A DNA stretch of 64,000 nucleotides from Aedes albopictus (Eukaryota; Arthropoda; Insecta; Diptera; Culicidae), in contig NC_085137.1 of assembly GCF_035046485.1 (NCBI RefSeq), positions 41,905,155-41,969,154 of the forward strand, read 5' to 3'. Position numbers and translations under genes: made by a program. This document shows, piece after piece, positions 12,201 through 24,200 of this stretch (its first letter is position 1; each line of letters begins with the position of its first letter). Below the pieces are notes generated by a model. It ran no database searches. It had not been told where the DNA came from and saw only the letters and a program-made list of their open reading frames with translations.

Positions 12201-15200
12201 GCTGCTTCACGTTTCAGGCGGGTGTACAGTTCTGCCACCGTTCCGAATGTTCTAGCAATAATATCCATGTCATCCGCAAAACAGACAAATTGGCCGGGTT
12301 TCGTGAAGATCGTACCCCGGCTATTGAGCCCGGCTCGTCGCATAACACCTTTCAGGGCGATGTTGAATAGTAGGCAGGAAAGTCCATCACCTTGTCGTAG
12401 TCCCCGTCGAGATTCGAATGAACTAGATAGTTCACCCGAAATCCTTACGCTGTTCTGCACACCGTCCATCGTTGCTCTTATCAGTCTGATAAGCTTCCCG
12501 GGAAAGCTGTTCTCGTCCATAATTTTCCATATCTCTGTACGGTCGATACTGTCGTATGCCGCTTTGAAGTCGATGAACAGCTGGGGCGTTGGGACCTGGT
12601 ATTCACGGCATTTCTGGAGGATTTGCTGCACGGTGAAGATCTGGTCCGTTGTCGATCGGCCGTCAATGAAACCGGCTTGGTAACTTCCCACGAACTCATT
12701 AACTTTAGGTGAAAGACAACGGAAGATGATCTGGGATAGCACTTTGTAGGCGGCATTCAAAATGGTGATCGCTCGAAAGTTCTCACACATTAACTTGTCG
12801 CCTTTCTTGTGGATGGGGCAGATTATCCCTTCCTTCCACTCCTCCGGTAGGTGTTCGGTTTCCCAGATCTTGACTACTAACTGGTGCAGACAGGTGTCCA
12901 ACTTTTCCGGGCCCATCTTGATGAGTTCTGCTGCGATACCGTCCTTACCAGCCGCTTTGTTGTTTTTGAGGTGGTGGATAGCATCCTTAACTTCCCTCAG
13001 CGTGGGAGTTGGTTCGTTCCCGTCCTCTGCTGCACCAACATAGTCATTTTCTCCGCTGCCTTGGTCCTCCGTGCCTACATTCTCTTCGCCATTCAGGTGC
13101 TCGTCGAAGTGTTGCTTCCACCTTTCGATCACCTCACGTTTGTCCGTCAGGAGGCTCCCGTCCTTATCCCTGCAGATTTCGGCTTGCGGCACGTAGTCTT
13201 TGCGGGATGCGTTGAGCTTCTGGTAGAACTTACGTGTTTCTTGTGAACGGCACAGCAGTTCCATTTCCTCGCACTCCGCTTATTCCAGGCGGCGCTTTTT
13301 CTCCCGGAAGAGACGGGTCTGCTGATTCCGCTTCTGTTTGTATCGCTCCACATTCTGTCGGGTTCCATGCTGCAGCATTACCGCCCGCGCTGCATCCTTC
13401 TCCTCCAGAACCGCTCTGCACTCCTTGTCGAACCAATCGTTTCGTCGACTCCGTTCTACGTACCCGATAGTGCTCTCGGCTGCGTTGTTGATGGCTGCTT
13501 TGACTGTACTCCAGCAGTTTTCTAGAGGGGCCACATCGAGCACACCCTCGTCCGGCAACGCTGCCTCGAGATTCTGCGCGTATGCGGTGGCGACATCCGG
13601 TTGCTTCAGTCGCTCTAGATCGTACCGGGGCGGCCGCCGGTACTCTACATAGTTAATAACGGAGAGTTTTGGGCGCAGTTTAACCATCACCAGGTAGTGA
13701 TCAGAGTCGATAATAGCGCCACGATAATTCCACGACATTCAGTAGTTATTCTTCCAATTTTTAAATCATTTGATAAATGATAAGCAAATGGCATATTTTG
13801 ATGTGATATCATATTATACTATTGACATATGGTTTTGTTTTAAGCTCTTCATGAAGAACTCATTATTAGTAAAATAAGTTATGACAATAAAAATTGTTGT
13901 TCTTTTGTTTTTGGTTTGCCATTCACCTCTACCCGGATTATTCGCATGTTGAACATTTGATCGGTCGTTGTTCGGCCCTCACTAAAACCATGGTATTAAA
14001 CGACGAAGGACTTATCAAGAAGGATTGTTTTGAAACTGTGGACATGAAATCACGTGATATATAGTATGTTTTGGCCTGGACAGTCTAAGAAAGCAACAAA
14101 CACGAATTTACCGGTTTTTATCAAGGACTAGCTGTCCCGGCAAACGTTGTCTTGCCAAGCTATGGTGGTTTGACAACTGTTGGGGTCATCGCAGCAACAC
14201 ACTCTAGATTGATTTCATTTCGATCATTATGAACTTCTTCTCGGCTAATATAAAATCAGTATTTTCACTATTTTCATACTTTTTAAAATGGTTTCCATCA
14301 CTTTTTTTGCATATAAACACAGCCGTTATGAATACGAATCGATCCGTGCAAGGGTCATGTGGATCGGTTCATCCGTTCGTGAGTTTTGTTGCCTCAAAGG
14401 GACTTCAAACTCATTTTTATATACAGGGTGTTAGGTTCCTGAGTGCAAACTTTTTAAAGGGTGATAGAGGACCATAAATGTTGAAAAAAAAATGTTCTAC
14501 GCATATGGTCAAATCTCAACCGTTACGTAGTTATTGAACTCCCCATGTTTTTTACTCTTATTGCCTTAACTGGCTATAACTTGAAAATGGTCAAACTTAT
14601 CGAAGTTTTTTTACCCTAATTCGAAAGATTATTGAATTTTCTATCAAATGGCATCTTTGAACCGCTTGGTTTAGTTAAATAACTAAGTTTTCTAGAGCAA
14701 ATAGCTTAAAAGTTGTGTGTTTTAATTTGTTTTTGTCAATTATCTTTGAAAAATGCATAATAATTTAAAATTCTTTCTTAGGCAAAGTTGTGGCCCTTGT
14801 TCCATTCTACAATTCGTTCTTTGACATTAAACTTCTATCTCTTATCGTTTTCTTGCAATTTCGTAATCATAAATTAGCAACTGTCATGGAAAGCACATTT
14901 TTGCGCATTGTGCCGCACATTTAAATCAAAATTGCAAGAAAACGATAAGAGCTAGAAGTTTGGTGTCAAAGAACGAATTGTAGATTGTAATAGGGGCCAC
15001 AAGGTATTCTTCGATATAACGTACCCTCGATATAGCGTACCCTCGATATAGCGAATTCGATATAACGTACATTTTGCTTCGATATAACGTACAACATTGA
15101 AAAATTTTATTTTTCCCACGAATAATCCTTAGATAAACTACGAAATCACTCAAATCAATGTTTTGTTGCAGCATTAGCCTTGTTACCCAGATTTAGCGCA

Positions 15201-18200
15201 ATTTGGGTAAAAATTGTGTGTACGTTATATCGAAGCAAAATGTACGTTATATCGAAGCACAAAAAACGAAATGACTTTTTCGTCAAAACTCAAGTTGTTC
15301 ATTATTGGTTTTGTGAATTTCACCGAAATCATTATTTGGGATTTTTTTCACGTCGAATACATCAATTCTAGCATAAAAAATATTAAATTTTTCTCTGCTT
15401 CGATATAACGTACACTTCGATATAACGTACAAAGAGAAAACTTTTTTATACGTTATATCGAAGAGTACCTGTATTACGTATGTTTCAAAGATAATTGACA
15501 AAAACCAATAAAAATACACTATTTTTAGCTATTTTGCGCTAGAAAACTTAGCTATTTAACTAAACCAATCGATTCAAAGATGCCATTTGATAGAAAATTC
15601 AATAATCTTTCTAAAAAGGGTAGAAAAACTTCGATAAGTTTAACCATTTTCAAGTTATTGCCAGTTAAGGCAATAAGAGTCAAAAACATGGGAAGTTCAA
15701 TAACTACGTAACGGTTGAGATTTGACCATATGCGTAGAACATTTTTTTCAACATTTATGGTCCTCTATCACCCTTTAAAAAGTTTGCACTCATGAACCTA
15801 ACACCCTGTATATCCCTTTCGAGACGGAGCGCAAAAAAGCGAAATTTCCATACAAATTGCTCAACTTTGGCTCTCCAGAACTCTTAGACTTCCCAACAAA
15901 ACAGCAATTATTTTCCCTTATTTGAAAGAACTACTCTTTATCTTCCGATTTCTAGCTTTGACTACCTAGATAAATCGGAAATAAAAAATATGCGACAGAT
16001 AAAACTTTTTCATGTTTTACGGTTCTTGCCCACTTTTTGTTTACATTGTTGTGGTAAATCTCACAGACAACGTAAACAAAAGTTTTTTTGCACACATACA
16101 AGTGCAAGTAATGGCTGAATTATTGAAACAGTTTACATCACATAGAACAAAGTCTAAACAGATGAAAAAAATATGCAAAACTGTTACCGTTCAACAGCAC
16201 AATTGTGCTGGTTCGTCACGAAAGGGATATAGATTCTCAGTCTGTTGAACAGGACACGCGACAGTATCTTGTTGTGACTTCTCGCAACCTAGCTTTGCAC
16301 CTGTTCAACGACCGTAATGCTTACGATTACAAAAAAAAGGGAAACAATAATTTAAAAATGGACGATGATGTAAATAGTTTATCTAGTCATTTTCTACTTA
16401 TTACAAGCTTATTTGTTCAGAAAAATTCAAACATTTACACTTGTTGAACAGGTAGGTTCGAGGTTAGGGAATCAGTATCTTGTATACCGTTTCCTTTCTT
16501 TCAATGAGATTCACCACTCGAAATTCACGTTCTCCAGGTTCAAGCCAACCAGCGTATCCAATGGATAACTGTCAAATACACGCTGAAATTCTGGAATTTA
16601 CAAATCAGGATCCTCATATGGGCGGATCGATTCAACGTTCTCACATTCCAAGATTCGAGTTTCCAATCATTGTCAATAGTTCGTTACCTGGTTCATTGCC
16701 GTTGGATCAATCAGTTTGCTCTGCTTTTGCTTTAAGCCCAGTTTCGAGTTTAACAGGAATCGCTCAAGAAACTTCTTGACCGATTCTTGGCAGAAACTTT
16801 CTACGGTGACTGCCATTTGAACTGTCATTTCTTCGCAACTGCGTACTGCGATCGAAGAAAAACGGTTTCTTGAGCGAATCAGGCAAGGAATTTCCCATGC
16901 ATCAAGATAGGCTGAGAAATTTCTTCTGATCTGCAAACACCGCTTTATGGAAGGTATGCACTTCAAACGGAATCGCTCAAGTAATTTTCGTTCAGTGCAT
17001 TATTTTTCCGTGACCGGAATAAGCCACTGCACTGTTTTGATTTTGTATAAGATTTTGACGTTTCTTGGCCTTGTTGTTTACAAAACTTCTGTAAAAGTGA
17101 AAGAGAAGGAGAGAATCTCGTGCAGTGCCCAATGGTCAATAAATTTAACACAGCAAGCCCCATTTGATTTGACGTTTCGTTTCAGCTCCGTACTAGGATC
17201 CGGAATAAAGCGACACTTTATTATTTCTTGAGCGATTTCTTGCCTGAATTTTCCACGCATCGAGATAGGCCAAGAAATTTCTTGCGATCAGCGTACTATC
17301 TATTACCTGGTAGTTGAGTTGTTTCAGCAGGCTACCTCACCGGGGCCGCGTAACCTGAAGTAACTCGAATTTCAGCCAAACCTGAAGGGGCTACTCCTTT
17401 AGGTTTGGCTGGGTTCCAATACATACAGCTTTTTGAGCCACATCACCATGGTGAACGGGCACCCCGTAACGTGGGTAGATCACCTTAGAATGGTGCGTTG
17501 CGGTGTAAGATCTACCAAATGTAGCATTATCGTATCTGTAAAGAATTATTCTTTAGCATGTTTTTGAAAGATCATAAATATTTGATCTTGACAGTTTACA
17601 ACTGTCCGTTTTCAAGCAGTCTTTCCCACATCTTTTAAAGTGGTGTTTTTCACATGCAGGACTGATGCGCCTGCATTTCTTCAAGTGCATTCCTCTCATG
17701 TTCCCACGAACAATGCTGGGACATGTCATTCACACCTAAATAACTTCGATTTACCACACAAGTTGTGCAACACTCTTGTTTCCCATACCGTACTCATGCT
17801 GAGTACGCGTATCACATTTCATACCCATAAATGCACACAATTCCTTCTTTCCACTCGAAGCGCTGACCTAACCGAACAGCGCACAGTTCAAGCAACCACG
17901 TGTGAACGTTTACTTAATTGAATGGTAAACGCCCCTTTTCGTAATTATCTTTTCCTTTCCTTGGATTGGCTATCGTTCTGTTGCATGGATCGATAGGCTA
18001 TTGATATGTATGCGTTTCAGCCTTCTCCAGAAATTATGTACTAGATTAAGCAGGTTAGCTTAAGTTTTGATTTTGAATAAAGACTCATTATTGTTTCAAC
18101 TCTCAAGAAGACTAGTAACTACTAAATCAAATTTTGATCTTGATATTTACCGTATTTTTAAATATTCCAAGATCAAAGTTTGATGCTCTTTTCCTTGTGT

Positions 18201-21200
18201 TTTGTAGTATTTGTGTTTCAATGTACTGCTAATTAACATTTTATTTCAGCAGGATTCAGGTAAATGTATCGTACGATATACATAATATTTTAAAAATATG
18301 TAACTGTGGCGAGCGTATCACTAATATTTATGTAGCTTATTTGATGTACGATGTTAATATTATTTTATATTTCAGATTATCAACCCAAGAATCTAGTAAT
18401 TCAACCAAATGCCAACAAGATGACGAGGAAACCGATGAATAGGGCAGACAACTGATTCGAAGCAGTCTAACAATGGTGTACCTGAACGTTAACCAAGCGT
18501 ATCCTTTGGAGTTTACCCTTCCACTAACAACACCCAAATTCCTGTGACACCTAGGCCTGAGAGATCGTAGAGTTGTCTACATTTTTCATAGGTGTCCAAA
18601 ACTAACCATCCTTTCCCATTCCTCAGCAGTCGCAAGGACGTGGCCAGGACAGTGCTCGACCATTGGAGGATTGCGTCAGTCTTGTCTAAGAGTCAGAGAT
18701 TAGTCCCAAATCTTTGTGCTTTGGTTCGGACGGGAAGGAGGCAACCCTCATAACAGCGGTCTAGGACTGTACCACCTACGAATTTGTGCGACTCGCTTAA
18801 TGCTAATGCTAACATCACCATGGTGAACGGGCTTGGGTCTCTCAATCTAGCTGAAGTCAGAAGGAGAGCACCTACCTCACCTACGCAAAAACGGCTACGC
18901 TCAAAAATACATACATACAAAATGTTACTTTAGAATGAGGTACAGTCCTAGACTGCTGTTACGAGGGTTTCTTTCTTCCCGTCCGTTACCAAAGCACAAA
19001 GATTCGAGACTTATCTGTATACATAGCTAGCTATAGCTACGGTTGTTAGACCAGATTGACGCAATCCAATCCTCCAATGATTGAGAGCTGCCCTGGTTAC
19101 TTCCTTGCGTTAGTTGAAGATTGGACACTATACTACCTAAAAAGGTGTGATCTTTCGGGAGTTTAGGTATTGTTCGTGGAAGATTAAAGTCCGAAGGATA
19201 CGTTTGATCAACGTTCAGGCTTATCTATCTAGATTGTCGACTGATTACAACGCATACGTTTTCTATTCAAGTCTTCTAAGTAGTTCGCCATACCAGCATG
19301 ATTACTACCTCCGTAGGGATGATCCATTTTGTTGAAAAGCGCATTGACGACATTAGAACGTAATGTTGTATTTCTATTGTTTATAATCAGCGCACCAGAA
19401 CGATAAACAACATTCGTTTTAAACAGTAATCTAAACCATATAGATTATGTGCCATTGAGTATGTCCAGCAAACCGTTACCATTGAATTGTATGAAGCTCC
19501 TTTTCCGTCCTCAGTGCTATTCTCTTACTCGGGAAACAAGACACCTGCTGTGTTCGCAAGCATTCTAAAGGGTTTCTCTTTCAAAATTTTTCTATTGAAA
19601 CGAATCACGTGTGACTACATAGTACTCCACTGGCCGTAGGTGCTGCACCGCACATGCTCTCGCTAGTCGTTGAGACTTGGAAGACATATTTCTTGAGTGT
19701 GACCAATCGTGTGGTCTAGGTTCATTCACGCATAGCTAACTGGTGAGCTAGAAATATGTAGTATTACTTTGAGGAGTATCTAGCTCTAGCTAGATCACTC
19801 ACGTGCAGTTTAGCATTGCAACCAACAGCGCAAGGAATCCGTTTTGGAACGGCTTCTCGTGTACCCACCCGTCGCCAAAGGCGACAAAATGTGCGTATGC
19901 GTGCATTGGTTCCGTTTTGGATTTCGCGAAAATAGCCAGAACTGGTTTATGGCAGATGGCGGTTGTGACTTATCGAGACTCAAGAGCATGATCGATGAAA
20001 TTTAAAACTATTGCGCTGTTCGATAACGGAACGCTGGTCTAGTGATTAGCGATGATCGATTCTCGTTCGAACGAGGCGTTCATTAGTGTACTTCCTCTCG
20101 ATGGACTCGGCAGCAGTCCATTCTTTAGGATAGCGTAATTTATTAAGGAGATTGATCGTTATCGATTGATAACGATGCTATTTTTGGAGATATTTTGGTT
20201 TTACTTTCTCGAAGTCATGTGCATATGATACAGATGAAAAGCTGTGGTAACCTATTCTAATTTGATGTCTTATTTTCCCTATTTCCATTTACAGATTGCA
20301 AGACATTCCTGGCACGCCATCGGTGATCACACTGGTGGATCATCAGGCCAACGAGCTCAATATCGAATCCAAGTTGGAGGAAAATATTGAAGCAACGCTG
20401 AAAAATATCAGTCACCAACTGGTCAGCTCTGTCGACGATGAGCCTGAGGAGCAGCAGGCTACCCTCGATCAGCAGATGCAACCCCCGGAAGAAGATCTCT
20501 CCGAGGATGTTCCGATGCAGGCAGCTCCGGAGCAGGCGGCTTCGCCAGAGGAAAAAATCCAGGATGCAGGAGGAGGTGAGATTAGGAGAGAGGAACAACC
20601 AGAAGTTGTTCAACCAGTGGTTCCCAATGTAACTTTCGATCCCCAACAAGCTGGGACTGCCGAGGAAAATCCGATGCCCGTGTTCTCCGAGTGGGCCCAA
20701 AAACAGATGGCCGAAGCGGAGAAGAAACAAGGGGAGAATGTGAATGCCTCGGCCATGAAGCGCAACTCGAAGCCCCCGGGCAACAAAATGCCACCGTTAA
20801 AGTTACGAGCAAAAAATTACGCCGCTCCAGATTGCGGAGCCAAGATCATTGCTTCCAATCCGGAAGCTCAGAGTACAGGTTCGGTACTGACGTCCCACAA
20901 GGACGAATACCTGTTGAACCCTTGCACCAGCAAGATTTGGTTTGTTGTGGAACTTTGCGAACCAATTCAGGCGGAACGGGTCGAGTTGGCCAACTTCGAG
21001 CTGTTCTCTTCATCTCCGAAGGAGTTTTCAGTCTCGGTAAGTAATCGATTTCCAACCAGAGACTGGTCAAACGTAGGTCAGTTCACGGCCAAAGATGAAC
21101 GAGACGTTCAGAGTTTCAATCTACATCCGCATTTGTTTGGAAAGTTCGTTCGAGTGGAAATCCACTCGCACTATAACTCGGAACATTACTGTCCGGTTTC

Positions 21201-24200
21201 GTTGTTTCGGGTCTACGGAACATCAGAGTTCGAAGCATTTGAAACGGATAACACGCCTCCTTTGAGCGAAGATGGAGAGGATGACGATGAAGGTGAACTC
21301 GTCGTTGATGGGTTGGATCTGATAGAGGAGATTCTGGGCAGCGAGGAAAACATGGACGGCGGAGATGGTTCGAAGAATAGGAAAGCAAATATTCTTAAAT
21401 CCGCTGGCGAAGCTGTCATGAACATTGTCAAAAAGGCGGCCGAGGCGTTGGGAAAAACGCACGAAAACGACGGTTTTCGCAATGAAACCGATTCCGTTGA
21501 CCAAAGCAACCCTATGTTAGGTAGTACCGGTGTTGTTCCGTCGCAACCTGCTTTGTATTGCTTTTCGCTGGCTTTCCAGCCGCTATGTGTTAGCTGTCCA
21601 CCGGAGCTCCGGAACCAACTGGAGCGGACATTGAATTGCAAATACAATCTATTAACTAGTCTACTAAGTATCAAATCAATCCGTACGTCATTCGACGAAT
21701 CTCAGCATTTTCTATGTGCCAATTTCCTAGGATTTAACCTGAAGCGTGAACAAGTGAGCGAGAGTTATAACTTTGAACGAAGTCTGTTAAGCTGGTTGCC
21801 AGCGAATGTATTAGCTAGTTTTTGTAATTTGCAAGCGTTCGAACAAGGATTGATTGAAACTCGCATGAAACCTGATGATACTTCTGATACAAATCCTGAA
21901 AAGCCAACATCTACCGAGCCATCCTCGCCGACTCCGGTAGAAAAAGACGAACCCCAAAATGATACCGATGATCAACCGACCCTAACCGTTATTCCATCTG
22001 TAACGACTCCGATAGTAGAAGAGCCAGTTATCCAACCAACGCCAGATCCAGAACAACAACCATCACCTTCCTCGGATGATGTTAACATGTTCAACATTCC
22101 TAAAGATGGTGATTCCACCACCGAAAGAAACACAGAAGAACCAACCGCACCGGCATCAACTACCACCACCGTAGTGGTGGACCCAGTTCCACCAGAACGA
22201 GACGATTCCGTTGGTCTGTTGGACCAACAGCAGCAGAACAGCGGTTCCAGCAGCATGGAAGACCTGGACAACTTGTTGCTGGACCATGGACACATGGCAG
22301 ATGGCGTTGCTGCTGGATCGGGAAGTATACCAACGATAACGACCAGCACCACGACCACACCGACGCCGGGCGTTCCAGCTGCAGCGGGTTCGCAGAAGGG
22401 CCAACCGGAAAGTGTGTTCCTGCGACTTTCGAACCGGATTAAGGTAGGTGTATGGCCAAATGTGTTTGTATTTTTCTGGGTACTTTTGGGCTAAGGAGAA
22501 GAGATAAGTTACCTTCAATAGGTCCGATTCATAAAAATTTAGACACTGGGCTAAGTTTTCGAAATTCTTTATGTAGCTTTTCCAGATTCTGGGAGAGGCT
22601 TTTTTCAGTTTTCAAGCTCATTGAGAGACCCGTCATTTTCAAAGCTTTTGAAAATGTTCTTATCAAGCTTTAAGAGAAGTTCCTTCCAAACTTCAGAAGA
22701 AGTTGTTCGCGAATTCCTGTTCATTCTAAGCTTCTGTATGGAATCCCACTAGTCTCCTTTAGAGGCCTTTTCGGAGTTCTAAACGAGGCTTCCAGAGAGA
22801 CTCTTTTCAAGCTCTTTGAACAGCTTTTTCGAAGCTTCCTGGGAAACTCGTCTCAAGGCTGTAAAGGTGATTTTTTTTTTTCAAAGGAGAAAATCTGCAA
22901 CAGATACCCAAGAGGTGGTTCCTCGGGTGATCCTCTAAATTTTGTAAAAAGTTCTTTAGAAGCTTTCGAACAGTTTTCCATCGTTTAAAAAAGTTCTTCG
23001 GTATTCAGAGGTTATCGAGAGATTGAGAAACTTTTCCTAAGCTTTTAAAGAAGCTCTTTCCGAGATTTGGGATGAGTTTTGCCAGGTTCCAATAAAGAGG
23101 ATCTTTCCAAGGAAAATTGTTTTTTTTAGGTTTTCGTTGAAACTAATCCAAAGCTTCTAAAGATGATTTTTCATAACTTCGGGAGAAACTCTTTCTAGAT
23201 CCAGCAAAACCTTTTTCCGGACTCCAGTAGGGGCTTTTTAGGCTTCAGCTAAACCTTTTTCCAAGCTCCCTGAGAAACTTTTCTGAAGACACTTAAGGTC
23301 CTCTACTAAAGCTACTAAAAGTGAAGACAAGTATTTTCAAAAAAAAAAAAAAATCGGGTGAAGCTTATTTCAGAATTATCAGATACCAGGAGAGGCTGTT
23401 TCCAGACTTCGAGAAAACTTTTCCCGAGCTTTTGGAGACTAGCTTCTGATTATGCTTAGTTCTAAATGAACCTTAATTCAACCCGCAAGCTATGAGATAA
23501 AAAATGAATTTTTTAATGAAATTCTGAGAGCTTAGTATTGGGAACTGTAAAAATGGCATAACCTTTTTTACTTGAAGTCTGAAAGATTTAATCTCAAAAG
23601 GTATTACACCCTTGCATTATTGTAGTATACTTGTCAATTCCTTGGGCTTACGCAGAAGTAAGAAGTTAGCGTAATTTCTGATCTTAAAAATATTTCCTAG
23701 TTTGAATCATCCCTGTCCAAAATTTCGTTGGAGAGTTCCTCCAAAGCTTCCAGTTTGAATTCATCCAGAGATTTTATTAAGAATTTATCCAGTAACAAAA
23801 ATCTATGCAGAGATTCTACGGGAAATTTCTTCATAAATTTCGTACAAATTTTTACAGGAATTTCTTGGAAAATTTATCCAGAGAACTCTACTGAATATTT
23901 TCAGGGGATTCGTTCAGGAATTCCTCCGAAAATTCCACCGGAAAGTTAGCAATTAGTAAGCAGCAATGTTTTGGAAAAAAAAATTAGAGAGGTTGTAGTG
24001 GAGAACGTATTCAATGTTTATAAACACTAATTTTCAGGATCATAAATAGCTTATATAGATGTCTCTCACAAGCTTTTAGTCCCTCGCAAGTCGGAGTTTC
24101 AGAGAGATTTGGATGTCTTGGAAACAACCAGCTATATATTCGAAGAAAGTAGTTTGAACCGTTTCAAGCGGCTTATAGACGTTGCCGACTTTGTCTTTGG

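Larger units (their letters stand above)
10883..13936. mobile_element. MITE split by later insertions (outer element of a nest)
   Basis: The left end CCCGGGCAGAAGAGAAT (from about 10884) and the right end, inverted, CCGGGTAGAGGTGAATGGC (to about 13936) form matching termini. The interior outside the insertions is rich in ATGGCAAA/TTTGCCAT motifs. Two younger elements sit inside it: a TTAA-flanked MITE (11047-11161) and a LINE (11486-13733). The exact border bases are uncertain. Confidence 0.5.

Noticed and set aside
15003..15470. Regularly repeated 15-mer resembling a CRISPR array
   Set aside because: Copies occur in both orientations with irregular spacing in an insect intron; a transposon explanation fits.
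18240..18385. Acceptor-like TTTCAG sites at 18250 and 18374 as extra SUCO exons
   Set aside because: The frames after them stop quickly, and the direct 9371-20295 junction already keeps phase and protein continuity.
20023..20085. tRNA-like stretch GGTCTAGTGATTAGCGATG plus CTCGTTCGAACGAGG
   Set aside because: Possible A and B boxes but no foldable acceptor or anticodon arm; too weak to list as SINE or tRNA.
20257..22518. Several open frames antisense to SUCO exon 2 (up to 157 codons)
   Set aside because: Shadows of the strongly supported sense exon; composition follows its codon bias.
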